Origin: Pyronema omphalodes
Taxonomy: Eukaryota; Ascomycota; Pezizomycetes; Pezizales; Pyronemataceae
Assembly: GCA_024516155.1 (NCBI GenBank)
Contig: JAJJXM010000029.1
Span: forward strand, 496,001-560,000
DNA: 64,000 nucleotides
Direction: 5' to 3'
Each line of letters starts with the position of its first letter. The stretch's first letter is position 1. Under the pieces are notes generated by a model that searched no databases, was not told where the DNA came from, and worked only from the letters and a program-made list of their open reading frames with translations. This document shows positions 32,781-46,403 of this stretch, in pieces. The translations under genes and the position numbers were made by a program.

Positions 32781-34926
32781 GACTGGGGCTGGGTGTTTAT
32801 AATAATCTCTGGAACCTTTTTCAGGTAGCTCGGTAATAATTTTGTTGCTCGGCTGGTAAGAGTTAGAGTGCCTGTAATGGTTTGTGGGATTGCGTGATGA
32901 TCTCTCGCGGTCGGGTATGCAATGTATGGGCTGACTGGTAAGTGGGGGGGGGGGGGGGGGGGGGGCGCTGCTCAAGGGCGGGGGGGATTAGTGGGGAATT
33001 GGTAATGGCGGACTTGTCGAAGAGTAAGCTAACGAGTCTATCTGTCATCCGTCTCGGTAAGTGGTAATGGTGCACGAGTACTGGTAAGCGGAGTTACCAT
33101 GCATCGGCAGAATCACGGGGAAATAAAAAGAACGAGCCGATGATGCCGACGTACCGAGATTTGTGTGACTGGGGCGTTGTAGGCGTCGTCGGATTATTTT
33201 TAAATTTCGAAATATACCAATGGTCGTCATGAACTACAGATTCACAGGAACACAAACCCGTCATCGTGAAATACCCCATGACCAATCGAATATTCTCATC
33301 AATGCAAAGTAAACAAATAATTCCAAACTCCAAAACCTAACCACAACATAAACCCCCTTCATCTGTCGCTCCTGACTCAGATTAATCACAACAACAAACG
33401 ACATGTGTATGTAGAAGCACAAAATCACCAACTCACCAACCCACCAAGCCGCCTGGTGGTGAAATGTTTTTCCTCTTCTTTTCCAGAAGCACATTCCACA
33501 ACCACAACTCGGTGTATCTAAATAATCCAATCATATATACAATGTACTCCTTATGTACAATCAATCTTTTTTTACGAGAAGCACATTCATACATCCACCA
33601 TTCCCAGTCCACATCTCAATATCATCTACAATTCGACTATATCATGTATATCTAATCACATACGTATACCCCATATATACTACAACCACATTACAATAAC
33701 CCCTAACCAGATCCCACTATTCTAGACATCCATATATCTACCAAGAACTATAAACATACCAAAACAACGCCAATTCATCAACACCATAAAATCTCAGGTC
33801 TAAAGGAATACCGTATTATATCTCAACCCTATGTATCCATGGTCCTGTGTTTATATTTTTGTTTGATGCTTATGTTATTATTTATGCTATTTTTTATGTT
33901 TAATTATCCCCCCTCCTACTCCCTACTGTTACTTCTTACTCCCTACTCTTACTTCCTGTTGCTCCCTATACCCTCCCATACCTACCTACATTACCTCCTG
34001 CTCCTTAATAGTTCCACGCCCCAGGTTCCACGCCCCAAGTCCCACGCCCCAAGTCCCAAGCTCCAAGTTGCAGCTTCCGATATCTACATCGGATCATACC
34101 CATACCCAAATCCATATCCATACCCACCTTAGTACATAGACCAAGGAAATACGATATTATATAAGCCTTACATAATACCACCACCAAACCACCACCACCA
34201 TCAGACTCGCCAAGTAAGCAGGGGGCTGAGTAATTACTAAGCAATCGGATTTGCTTAGCTGTGCGGTTGCGAGGTGGTAGGGTTGCGTATGACATAAGCA
34301 GCCATAAGCAGACATAAGCAGCCATTATCAGCCATCGGAACCATCGGAACCATCAGAGCCATCGGATTCGGAGTCGGAGTTGAGTCGGAGTCGGAGTAAC
34401 TGGTCAGTAGTCGGTAGTCCGGTGTATACATACTGTAACATACATACATAACTCCGGAGCTAGGGCTGGGGGCTGGGGGCTGAGTTATAGTTACTAGGAG
34501 TCTATGGTAGGTATCGGCATCGGTCGGTATCGGTATCGGTATGACGTGTATTGAACATAATTTCAGGACATAAGACAGGGGAGAGGGTATAGTCTTAACA
34601 ACTATGTAGGACAGCAAATACATACAAGCCAAAGATTCCGAATATATAGAAACGGTCCAGAATAATTTACCATCAAAGTAAAGAAAAGAAAACATGGTAT
34701 TTTCGCTATAAAAAAAACAGAAAATTCAAACTACAGAGATATATATTGATGAACTTTTCTTTTATGACAGTGATATAATGATATTGATATTCGGATGTCC
34801 TTTTTTTTCTTCTGAGAGAAGAAGATTGATCCACAAACCCACTAAACCCACACAACCCACACAATCCAACCCATCCACATGCTACTCTATCTATTCCACG
34901 TTTGTGAAATCTCCCAATCATCCCAT
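32781..34926. other. Intergenic region between RIB1 and LYS2
   Basis: It includes a G22 run at 32944-32965 close to the RIB1 start, CCCACGCCCCAAGT repeats at about 34015-34070 and TCGGAGTCGGAG/TCGGTATCGGTATCGG repeats at 34365-34545. No gene was recognised. Confidence 0.55.
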
Positions 34927-37900
34927 CTACGCAGCACCACCACGACCTCCAACCGACGCCAAACTCTTCTTCGCCTCCTCAGTCAACTCAATCTTAGGCA
35001 ACTCCCTCTCACCCTTACCCTGGGGCTCAGGCAAGAACCCAATAGCAATAAGGTACGCAATGTAAACACCCATAATCTCCACAGAAACACCAGCACCCTT
35101 AGACCAATCCTCCTTAGTCCACTTAGCATCCTCGATCAAAGCGGTGACTGCGTTACCGTCTGCGAGTTCAGGAGCCTTGGTTCCGGAAGGAAGGTCATCA
35201 AGGACGAAGTGAAGGAGAGGGAACCTGTGGTTTGTTAGAATGGGGTTTTAGGAGGGTTTAATGAATCTATAATCAAAGAATTGGGTACTCACAAAGCATT
35301 GTCCTTAGACTCTCCCATGACGTAGTTCTCCAATGCCATTCTCCATGGGATGTAATCAACAGTCTTAACATCATAACCATAAGTAGCAAGAGTAGCCAAG
35401 AACTCATTCATTCTAAGTCTAGGGTGACCGGTGACTTGGGCGACAGCAAGGGGGGTGACAGGAGGGCTAACAGCGCAAGCGACGACAACACGGGCGACAT
35501 GATCAACCGGGACCATGTTGACAGTGTTGACGATATCGGGCATTTGACCAAGCTGGGCACAACCCTTAACCATTCTCATCAAGAAATCATCAGTGTTGGT
35601 AACTCCAGTCTTGGAGTCTCCTGTGATGTATCCAGGACGAATAATGCAACCGTCCAAACCACGCTTTCCGGCTTCACGGACTAGGTATTCTCCAACCCAC
35701 TTGGATTGTCCATATCCAGTTCCCAAACCAGTAGCGGATCCTTCAAGGTCATCACTCTCGGGAACTCCAGCTCCACCGGCTTCAAGAATGGTGTCGGAAA
35801 GCTTGACGTAGTGGTCGGTATCCAAGACGGAAGTAGAGGAGACGAAAGCGAAAGACTTGGGCTTGCCCTCGGTACAGAGAGCCAATGCGTCAATGGTTCC
35901 CTTAACGTTGGCACCCTTAAGCTTAGAGTAGGGGTAGACCCAGTGGACCTGAGCTCCGTTATGGATGATGACATCAACCTCCTCAACAACCTTCTTGTAG
36001 TCGGCATCGTTCATTCCTAGCTTATCATCACCGAGAGATCCAGTAGCAACCTCGATACGAGAAGCCCAGGACTCGTCCCAAACACCATAAGCATTGCAAG
36101 AGGATTTAACACGCTCCAATCCCTTGGCGGCGTCAGAAGCACGCACGTGAGCGATAATCTTCTTAACCTGAGGGTCGGTACGACGGAGAAGATCACGGAT
36201 GAGGTAAGCACCGAGGAAACCAGTAGCACCAGTCAAGAAAACGGTGATTCCTCCAGAGACAACGACATCGTGGGAGGGAAGGAAGGAGGCAGGGAGAGTC
36301 TTGGCAAGCTCACGGGCGTCTCCAGCGTAGTCCTCAACGGGGGTATCCTCCTCGACGGCAAGCTCGGGGTTGGCAATGTTGTGGATTCCCATTTCGTGGG
36401 CTCCACCAGTGCGGATACGCTCAATCTCCTGAGCCAATCCAGCGAGAGTAGGGTGCTTGAAGATGGCACCGAGAGCAATGTCGGTGAGGAAACGCTTACG
36501 GATCTCGAAGATCATGCGGGTAGCGAGGATGGAGTGACCTCCGAGGTCAAAGAAGTTGTCGGTGAGGGAGACAGATCCAGCGGCATGGGGGAGAAGCTCC
36601 TGCCAGACCTCCTTCAACTGCTTCTGAACGGGAGAAAGCTGGAGACCCTCCTCGTTGACACCGGTACGGCGGCGTCCACGGTTGGCAGCGGCAAGCTGGG
36701 CAGTGTCGGGGAAGGGAAGAGCAGGCTTATCGACCTTTCCGTTGGGGTTCAAGGGGAGCTTGGCCAAAGGAACGACGACAGTGGGGACAGCGTAGGAAGG
36801 AAGACGCTTCTTGAGGTAGCTCTTAATCTCAGTAATGAGACGACGGTAGCGGCGGAGACCCTTAACAATCTCATCCTGGCCGTCCTCGTTCTTGCTTCCC
36901 TCATCGGCGGAGACAAGGTCATCAAGGTCTCCGGACTGGAGGGGAACAACGTAGGAGATCAAAACAGGCTCCTCGTCCTTGTCACGACGGACAAGAGTAA
37001 CGTTCTCACGAACCAAGGGGTGCTGAGAAAGATGGGTGTCAATCTCTCCAAGCTCGATACGGAAACCACGGATCTTGACCTGGTCGTCAGCACGTCCAGA
37101 GCACTCGACGTTTCCGTCGGGGGTGTAACGTCCAAGATCTCCAGTTCTGTACATGCGGTCACGGGGACCCATGAAGAACTCTCTCCAGGGCTCTCCGTTG
37201 TCAACATCCTTGGCCTTCCAGTGGTCCTCAGAGACGAACCAGTTGTTAATGAACTTGGTGGCAGTCATGTCAGGAAGTCTCAAGTATCCCTCAGCCAAAC
37301 CTCCGGCACGGACGTAAATTTCTCCAATCTCACCAACACCACAGACCTGCTGGCGGTTGTGGCGGTTGACAACCAAAAGCTGGACATCGAGCATACCCTT
37401 TCCGGCAGCAATGACATCCTTCTGGGACTGGGAGAAGGTAGGGTCGGCGTTCAAAGAGGGGACCTCAAAGTAAGAGACAGCACGCTGGGTCTCAGTGGTT
37501 CCGTACATGTTGACAACAGCACAGTTACGGGCAAGTCCCTGAAGACGCAAGCAGTCACGCTTGGTCAAGATATCACCGACGAAGAAAGCGTGGTGAAGAG
37601 AGGGAATGGGGTGCTCAGCCTGGGCAGAGAGAAGCTGTCCCATAGCAGGAGTCAAGTGAGTAATGGTGGCTCCGTTCTCGTCCATCCACTCGGCAAGACG
37701 TCCAGGAGTTCCAATGTCGTCCGCGGTGGGAACAAGCAACTTGGCTCCAAGGAAGAGAGGAGTGAAGATATCACGCTGGATAGGGTCGTGGGCAATTCCG
37801 GACAACATGGTGAATCTGTCGTTCTCGGACAGTCCGAAAGTCTCAGCCATCCAGGGGAAATAGTAGGTCAAAGAGAAGTGACGTCCACGGACACCCTTGG

Positions 37901-39341
37901 GGATACCCTCAGATCCGGAGGTGAAAGAGAGAGTGGGGTTGGAGTCAGGTCCAACAATAACTCCGGTTCCCTCAGACTTGAGAGCAACCTGCTCAGCAAG
38001 AACATCCTTTCCGTCAATCTCACCTCCCAAAAGGGTTCCATCAGCCTGGATAGCAAGGGCAGGGACCTCGGTAAGGATGTGGAGCTCGTTCAAGTAGTCA
38101 CGAACAGTGTTGGAGAGCTTTCCGGCCTTCTCAATAACAACGAGGGCGCGGGGCTGAGCAACCTGAAGGTAGATGTTCTGGCGGGCAGGGGGGTATGCGG
38201 GGTCAATGACGGAGAAAGTAGCTCCAGCCTTCAAGACTCCCATAACGGAAACAACCAAGTCAACACCACGGTAGGCGTAGACCATAACAACATCTCCACG
38301 CTTGACACCCTTGGCAACAAAGTGGTGGGCCAACTGGTTAGAGGCCTCATCAATCTGCTTGTAGGTAAAGACTCTCTTCTTTGCCTCGGGGTTGTGGGGG
38401 TCAGCGGTCTCAACAACACACTCCCTCTCAGGGTGCTTCTTAGCGTTGGCGGAGAAAATGTCGTGGATAGGTCCACGGAACTCGCTCCAGTGAAGGTCCC
38501 TGGTAGGGTCGGGGAGGATAGCCTTCTGCTGCTCAGTCATGAGGGGAATAGATCCAATCTCAATCTTGGGGTCAGCAGCTCCAATGCGCACAATCTGCAT
38601 CAACTGGTCGATCATGTTGGAAATGCGCTTGCTAGAGAAGATGAACTGGTTGTAGTGTGCGCTCAAGGTGATCTCGGGGATCTGAGGAACAAATCGCAGC
38701 GAGTTGGTGACCTGGGGAGGGCTGTTAAGCTCGACATAGATGCTGAGGTCGGTCTGGAGCTCGTGGGAAGCGAGGAACTGCTGAGAAGGAGCGTCGGGGG
38801 CGTAGTAGAGGGAGAGGTTGAAAAGTCTGGGAGGCTTGGGTGACTTGGACTTGTTCTGAAGGTACTGGATGAGCTCAAGAAGAGGCACGGCGTCGGCGGT
38901 TCCCTCGGACTCCAACTGTGTAGATATCAGCAAAAGCGCGCGGGAAAAAAATCAGCCAGGCCCAAGTACGTTCTTGACTCTTTCCAACAAATCGGCGAAG
39001 GAAGTCTTAGGGTCGATGGGCAATCTGAGAACGAAGGGCTCCTTGGTTTCGCCGGAGGTTCCGATGGAGATGTCCTCATCACCGGTCAAGCGTGCAGCCA
39101 AAACAGCGAATGCTGCCAGCAGCACAGTGAAAGGCGAAACGCTGTGGGATCCATCGAGGATGGCGAGTTGCAAAAGCGCAGTTCGTGTTGCTTCGGGAAG
39201 GGCGACGTTGTGGATGGCCTCGACGATACGGGTCTCTTCAGTGGGGCGGACGTAATCGGTGGTGAGGGACTGGGTGGTGATTGAGCGAAGTCTGTTCTCC
39301 CATCGCTCAAGGCGGGGCTGCATGTTGTCCTTGATCTCCAT
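34927..39341 (-). CDS. LYS2: Alpha-aminoadipate reductase LYS2
   Basis: This large NRPS-like enzyme reduces alpha-aminoadipate to its semialdehyde in the fungal lysine pathway; it needs a phosphopantetheine arm added by Lys5. Exons: 39341-38970, 38915-35293 and 35224-34927 (introns of 54 and 68 nt); predicted 1430 aa, close to yeast Lys2. Domains in order: N-terminal condensation-like region (1-250); adenylation domain with LSFTSGSEGIPKGVRG (about 460), YRTGDLGRY and NGKVDKPALP; carrier domain with LGGHSILATR (Ser near 917); thioester reductase with TGATGFLGAYLIRDL (about 1020) and the YGQSK catalytic Tyr/Lys (about 1190). The last exon begins after DNA and gives PLLHFVLDDLPSGTKAPELA, typical of the family. 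The start MEIKDNMQPRLERW is the first ATG. Strong codon bias suggests high expression. Confidence 0.97.
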
Positions 39342-41949
39342 TTTGGTCTTCGTCCTCAATTGGTCGCGTCGAGGGTAGAAGAGGGTGGCGGAGAGTCGTT
39401 AGGTTGAAAGTTGGTTGAGTCATGATTCTCTCATTTTTGGTTTGTTACTTTTTTTTCACCCCGCGGCTGCGCAGAAGCGAGCCCCGCATGCCGGATTTGA
39501 AGGAGCGTCGTGTATGGCGCGGGATTTCAGCGATGTACGATCACCGAGATCGGCGCATTCATGGACTTCACGGAAAAACAGGGCAAAAATAAAAGACAAA
39601 TATGATGCACAGCTGATTGACGACAAAATCAATTCTACCCAACAACAAACAATTTGTGAAAAGCCTCTTCTTCAGAAACCAAAACTCATCAAACCAATCT
39701 CCAGTCTTCAACATGCCCTCACCGCCTCTCCAGCTCCTACCCAACACCCCGAAAATTAGCAGATTCCTTTCAGCAAAAAGAAGTGACGACCGACCTGCGG
39801 AAAAAAAGGTGAAGCGTCTCCCATCAGAATAATCGGAATCGAATTATACCCATTGCTGGGCACGCCGCGCATTGCACTAAGATGGCACAACCCACAATCT
39901 TCGTACAGACTTCCAAAGGATAACTCACGAAGAGGTCCTTGATTTTCTGATGCCTGATACAGACGCGAGTTCACGCCAGGCCCTCGAGGGCAGCCGACAA
40001 GTCGGTGTAATGCTTTTGAAGATTCCTCCGAATTTCTCATTTGCATGGGGATTGACGACGAGCACCGATCGCAAGCGACCGGGAAGTGTCTGTTCTGTAG
40101 CAAAGAAGCGCAGCTTTGATGGGAGACGCTTAGGGAGAGAAGAGGAAGCGGAGAGGCGAGGCGAGTTAAATGGTGGAGCCGCCGCCAAGCCTGGAGCCCT
40201 GTTTGACCGTAGGTATTTCGCCGCGTCACCGCGTCTCACGCGTGATTGCTGCGGCAGAGAGAGATGGAGGACAGGGAATGAACTCTAGTCTCTACCATCC
40301 TCACTCTAATTCAACGCATCATATCTGCCATTTGCAAAAAATGGGTAGCCAACCATTTAACTGGGCTAAAAGATAAAAAGGCTATGTGGACAAGTAATCT
40401 TCTATCACGTGATTGTCATGGGTAACGACAAAAGATCACTGTCCTCCTCACTACAGGAGTTAATAGTGATATCTGCACTTGAATTTAAACTTTGGTAAAT
40501 TCCTTTTGTATTCCCGTTTAATATTAACGATGTGCAATTAAAATTCGAGTCTTCTACATCTGTACGCAACCAAGTAATCATGGTATTTAGTAGCCCCGGA
40601 TGCAACTCGCTGAGCTTCGTTACTCCACAAATTCTCAAACAACCCATAAAAATGTAATCACAATCCAACAAAAATATTTCAATCTGTTTACCTTTATCAA
40701 ACTGTCCAATTACTATTTTTCTATCTCTTTAGGATACGTAGTTTTCCAGTTCCATCATTTCCAAAATCATCCCCAGCGAATCGGCGATAACTGAAGAATT
40801 TGGAAATATGAACCCATGAACAAATTTGCCGGCGCTGAACTGGCCTTGGCTTGGTACAATTTCTGGATTAGCGGAAGTTCGACAGGTTATGGGATACTTT
40901 GCATAATTCTTCTTTGTTCCTTTTCTTTTTTGGCATGGCATGATGATGATGGATTATTGACGATGAATAGTGGATGATGAATAATGAATAATGGATGATA
41001 GGTATAAGCCCAATGTCAATGCATTCTCCGTAATAATCAAGATTTATTGAATTTTCTTCAACAATCTAATGAGAGTAGTTTATTACTAATTATTTGTTAC
41101 TGGTTTAAAAACTGTATCTTCTGGGTGATTTTAGATCCAATGTACACTGTAAGGATGTCTGGTGTCTGGTAAGACAGTTGGTAAAAGGGTTATGGACCGA
41201 CTCAAACTCGCGTATAAATGTCTAGTGCACGTTTCCACCATAACACAATACCGCCCCAAGAAAGTCAAACCAAGAAATTTAGCCTGTTTTCATGTTACCA
41301 CTATACACACGAGTGATAAAGAAATATCTGTCACTTGGAGGCGACTCCATTGATTCAATTTACAGAGGGTTTCGTTGCCAATTCGTCAAATTTGTCACCC
41401 AAAGCCACTTTTATTATCCTTCATTACTTTCATCCAAGATTTTAGATTCTTTTTTACATGAATAATTCACGGCTTATGACGTTTACACATGTAACTATGC
41501 TATGCATCCTTTCTTTTGACTCCCAGCCATTTTCTCCACCGCCGCCTCCTTCCTCCTTTTGCCCCCTTTTTACTTTTATCAACATGGTACATCTCCATCA
41601 AAATGAATCCGACCCCCATTCCGCCCTAATTTTTATGCCTCTTAATCCTTGAAAATTGGCAATATGTATTGCCTACTTAGGCATCGCCCTCCCTCTCTCT
41701 ATCATTTTCAAACCCTCAAAACCCATACCAGAGAAACAAAACAAAAAACAAAAAACAAAACCTACCAAACACCTGTAATAACGACAAGAATCAAATCAAT
41801 ACAAACCCATTACACTTACCTTTGATTTTTTGTAATCCATAAGACTCACCCATCACCCTTCATGGAGCGATGCATTCTGCTTCTTCCCATGATATCCCAA
41901 TCATCGTGCTAATTTCACTCTAACAGAGTAACAGAGGCGGAAAAGGCAC
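39342..41949. other. Intergenic region upstream of LYS2
   Basis: Apart from the small ORF listed separately, no gene is supportable. Overlapping ORFs on both strands at 39756-40376 have no family features. The segment 40400-41900 is AT-rich. Confidence 0.5.
39713..39832 (+). CDS. Possible small ORF divergent from LYS2
   Basis: The ATG lies in a good context (TCAACATGCC). It opens a 39-codon frame, MPSPPLQLLPNTPKISRFL..., ending in basic residues (AEKKVKRLPSE). It could be the first exon of a gene reading right: AAAAAAAG/GTGAAGC is donor-like and 39950-40288 is open on the same strand. I do not recognise a product, and it may be chance. Confidence 0.25.
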   Translation: MPSPPLQLLPNTPKISRFLSAKRSDDRPAEKKVKRLPSE

Positions 41950-44900
41950 CTAATACTCCTCCTCCTCCGAATCCTCAGCATAGCCATTCAACTTCCTACT
42001 TCTCTTAATCTCCATTTTCTACCACAGTGTTAGCCTCTTCTTTGCTCCCACCATTCGTTTTGGTTTCGCAATACATACCTCCATCTCCGCCATCTTAATA
42101 GCCTCCCTTTCCTCCTCACCAGGTTCCGTGGGATTCTTCTCCCTCCACTCCTTCTTAAACTTTGCAGCAGCAGTATCCCAGTCTTTAACTCTCTTCTTAA
42201 ACTCAGTAATTCCCTGTGCATTACTCTCCTTATTCTTCTCTGTTTCACTGAGATAAGGTCTCTTTTCCTCATCCGGGGCATCCCTCCACATTTGCCCCAA
42301 TGCTGCTCGGACTTCGTTACGAGTTGCTTTTGCCTCCGAATTACCAGTCGCCTTACGTCTGGCTTCATCACAGCGCGCTTTGCAGATGAACCAATGATCC
42401 TTTTGGTACAACAGGAAAGGGTTGGCACCGCTACGACCGGGTTTAGAGGGACGTTCTCCGAGTGCTTCAAAGAGGGCAGCATTGAGAGAAGTTTCCCAGG
42501 CATCCAAACGAGCAGCCTTCAACTCCCGCGCTCTCTCAGCAGCAGAGCCCTCAGCTTTTCTTTTCCTCGCCGTGGTAGCCTCGAGTTTCGGCTTAGCAGG
42601 AATAAGCGGGCTAGGAACTCTAATCTCACCCAACATAGCATCGGCAACCTGGGCTGCCGCTCGAAGTCCAGAGATGTAAGCACCATGCACAGTCGCAGGG
42701 TGTGACTTGCATGAAGCTTCACCACCAAAGAATAAGTTTCCGATAGGCTTAGCCATGAGATCATAATCCACCGCCGTGGCTTTGGGGCCAACGTAGGAGT
42801 AAGAGCCGCGAGAGTATGGGTCCTTCCGCCAACGGGTGATGATGCTCTCCGCTGGTGCAGGGACAACTTTAGTAGGGTACATTTTCTGCAAAGCGGAGGT
42901 AGCTTCTTGGATCAGGACGCTGTCCGGGGTGGTTTCGACTTGCGTGGCAGCGTCACCGGCCATGAGGGCAACAAGTACAGGGCGGCCGGAAGAGGCGGTG
43001 CAGTTCCAGAACATGTAGAAACGGCCTGTGTTGCTTAGTCAGTATTTAGGGGGTGGGATAGGGTAAGGGGAACGAAATTGGAGGGAAATGGGATAAAAAT
43101 GTGTCGGGGTGGATAAGTTGGAGCAAGGAGCCAAATTTACATACCACGGAAAGTATGGTAAGATTCCTGAGCCATGGGATCTCCTAGAGGATCACGAAGG
43201 AGACCCACCATATCATTAGCAACATCCCAGAATGGCTCATCGTATGCCAGGATAACTTTGTTGAGAAGGCCATATCCGAGTCTCTCAATTGCGCCGGTCT
43301 TCCAGTCTGGAAGAGGTGGCGAGAACTCGACGGCATTGGCTTTGAGGACTCCAAGAGGAAGGGTGACAACTACTTTGTCTGCTTGGATGATGGTGCCATT
43401 CTCACATTCCACGGTGGCGGCACCAGTGTCGTCGGGTGAGTATGTAACCTTCTTTACTGGGTGGCGGACCTTTACATCTAGCGGTTTAGGGGAGAGCAAA
43501 AGGGCACGAGGAACCTGCATGTATCCTCCCAAGAGCTGAGTGTGGGGTCCACTGGGTTCTTGGCCATCGTCCTGGTCCCAGTAGCTGAGTGAAAGATTAT
43601 CAACGTTAGTAGCATTCGCATACTCGAGGTTTGCGTAATGCCAGTTGATGATTCTGAGGTCTTGGGGAGTAAGGTCCAGAATATCTTGATATTTCTTCAA
43701 GACATGGTCCATAGTTTTTCCGAGGGTCGGGAACCCGGGGTCTAATCCTTGAGCCCGAAGCTCAATGGTTTCATTACCCGTGCAGCCTGCCTTTAACTGC
43801 CAGCCCAAGTTGCGAACATGGTCAGCGGCCGGCTTACTGGCCGATGATCCAGTGGCAGTAGCAGGCTTACCGGTGTATTTATCCATTCCGGCGGTGAAGG
43901 GGGCGTCTTCGCTAATCAGTAACTCGGTGTCGTCCTTAGAAACCTCGAGGTCTGGGATATCGACTTCGCCATCTTCAACATCGGAAATCATACGACCACC
44001 CTCACCGGCTGGGTCTTTTCCGTTATCTATTAACTCGCGATCGCCGGAGACTGGTTTTGGTGTGGGCTGTCTCTGCTTGAATATGGACACCCGGTCAAGG
44101 ATATCGTTGAAGAGTTTCTCGCATAGCTCATCACGCTCCTTGTTCACAATGCTACCATTGCTATCGTAGAGAACTGATTCATCTCCGCGGAGGTTGTGAT
44201 ATTCTAACGCAAGTTGACCGCGAATTAGAACACCGAGTGGATTGCCATTATCAAAGCCAGTGATGACCTGTGCTCCAAGATCGGCGGTGACTCGCTTTCC
44301 TTCCGGCAGGTTTTCACCATTTTGGTTTTTGAGAGGATGAGAGTAGATACGACCTCCGATACGACCTCTAGCTTCAAGAACAACAACGTGTGGTAGAGGC
44401 TCGTCCTGAGGAAATTTATCTCCAAACTGGGCAAAGAGGCCCTCAAGTTGTCGAGCACATCCAAGACCCGACATTCCAGCTCCAATAACAACAACAGTCT
44501 TTCTCCGCTTCGTAGGATTGGCTAGGGTGATACTTGTATTTGGTACCTCAATGCAACCAAAGTTGATATATCCATTCCGGACTAACCAATCGTAGGCTAC
44601 CTCCGCAACATCAAAGAATCTATAATCCTTTGCACATCCAGCTGCTTCCTCCCTCGTTACACTAACTAGGGGGTTTCTCTGCCAAAGGCGGAGGATTCCA
44701 TTTCGGATGTGAAGATATGTTGTAACTTGGACATGGTTTATATGTTTTCGTAAAAGCTGATGTTCGCCAGTGTGGAGATGGTAGGGTGAAAGACGAGAAG
44801 CAATTGCAGCTTCGTTACACTGAGTCGCATATTCTTCCGCGGTGAGGTCCTGGGGAATAGCTGTCTTTGGTCTGAAGTCGGATCGGCTTTTAGTAAGAGT

Positions 44901-45596
44901 CCGGTCAGGAACAGTTCGGACAGCGGATGTCGGCTTTGATGACTCGGCCCCATCAGTTTGTGGTGAAGACACTCCCGAAGACTCAGTTTGAATGGTTGGA
45001 ACAGTTTGGCCAACAGCAACAGCAGCGTGAACATAAGTTTGCGGCTGAATTTGTGGAGGCTGAGGCGCCTGGGATTGTTGCTGTTGTTGTGGCTGGAATT
45101 GTCCATGTTGTTGCTGTTGTTGCAATTGCTGAAACTGAGCTGCAATAATTTGTCTTTGCTGCATTGCCATAAATGCATTAGGATCTTGCCGATTTGTAGG
45201 GTATTGCAATTGGCCCATTAGTTGTTGAAAATCCATAGCTCCTCCAACTCCACCAAGCTGTTGCTGCATAGTCTGTCTTAATTGATCCGCCGTAGGATAT
45301 GCTGCTTCAGTTGCTGTGGCATAATTTGCTGAAGGATAGAATTGTTGAGTTTGATGGGCCGCTTGCTGCTGCTGGTGATCGTTCAGGTAAAACATTGGAT
45401 CAACCATATTTTGCGCCGCAGGCTGTGTGTAAGCTGTAGCGGCAGTAGGCTCTTGGTTTGCCTGAGCATGGGCAGCAGAGGCCAGAGACTGAATGTTGTC
45501 AAAATAGTTTGCGCTTGTAGCAGTAGTAGCGTTCGCATTGTTGTCGACATTCTGAGCATCCTGCGAATTGCTCCCAGCGCGGATTGTGTCCGTCAT
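41950..45596 (-). CDS. LSD1/KDM1-type lysine demethylase with SWIRM and HMG box
   Basis: This FAD-dependent amine oxidase probably demethylates histone H3 lysine in the nucleus. Exons: 45596-43145, 43025-42079 and 42018-41950; predicted 1155 aa. Domains: Gln-rich N-terminus (about 60-200); SWIRM (about 252-347, TAEEYATQCNEAAIASRL to RNGYINFGCIEV); Rossmann FAD motif VVVIGAGMSGLGCARQLE (about 365) and GRIGGRIYS; amine-oxidase core with VVVTLPLGVLKANAVEFSPP, continued over intron 1 as TFRGRFYMFWNCTASSGRP; C-terminal FAD region LFFGGEASCKSHPATVHGAY; HMG box (about 1010-1110, NPFLLYQKDHWF to LGQMWRDAPDEEKRPYL). The third exon (KMEIKRSRKLNGYAEDSEEE) follows a 60-nt intron with perfect GTATGT, GCTAAC and TAG signals; without splicing the frame would end KKRLTLW. 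Fungal homologues share the SWIRM-oxidase-HMG order. Confidence 0.93.
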
Positions 45597-46403
45597 CGGT
45601 CGTGGGTGCAGCTCTATAGGCAGCCAACCGGCGGAGGACGTCGAGACCGGGACGCCAAAAGGCGACTCGTCGAAAGATGAATAAAGACGGCTTGACCGAA
45701 AGCCAGATGCACGCTGGAGACGCCTGGAAAAGTTTTGAGGCGTTTCGCGAAACGGGAGACTTTGCGGCCAAATTGAAGGTTGTCAGTGGATGGTGGATGC
45801 TGGTTTCGCGATCGTTGGAATTTCCGGGACGCGCCAAGCCTTGTCGAAGAACCCAACTAGCGTTAATGCTGAGTCAGGAGGGTAACGAATGAGGTTGCTC
45901 AATTGTGAACACAGGATCTACGGGGCCTCCCCAAAGCAGTTATCCGAGTTGACAGGCTCGACTTTAGCTCCACATATAGCGGGTTCCAGGAAGTTTGCTG
46001 CGGGGAGAATTTAGTCGCTTGTTTGGGAAACGACAGCGGGGATCAGGGCTGAAAGTTGGAGTTTGAGTCGCGTGGTTGTCTTTTTGGGATTGGGATTATG
46101 GGATTTCCATCAAATTCCCCGCAATCTACAATACCGAAACATCTCTGATGACGAAGAATATGTACAGATATAAAATGGAATCTGGCAATTACAACAGACT
46201 TCACAGAAATATTCACAAACTACCAAGTCACCCCAAAGAAACAAAGAAAATAAGATCATTGGTATCGTATTGAAGTTATAAGAACTATCCTATCGTAACA
46301 CTTCATACTTGATTGTCCGATTGATAGTGTGTGCCCATGCGCCCATGTTGCAAAGTAAAAACGCCGTTTACAATTCAGATAAAAAAAATATCGCAATTCT
46401 GAT
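45597..46403. other. Intergenic region upstream of the demethylase gene
   Basis: This spacer of 807 bp has no supportable ORF. It holds the demethylase promoter and the 3' flank of CKS1. Confidence 0.5.

Noticed and set aside
36147..38843. Plus-strand open frame of 898 codons opposite LYS2
   Set aside because: It lies wholly antisense to the conserved LYS2 exon. Its Ser/Leu/Val/Gly-rich translation reflects the strong codon bias of LYS2, and no domain is visible.
39756..40376. Several ORFs upstream of LYS2 on both strands
   Set aside because: One minus-strand reading (FFATEQTLPGRLRSVLVVNP) looks superficially like a mitochondrial presequence protein, but I could not extend it through splice sites or match a family.
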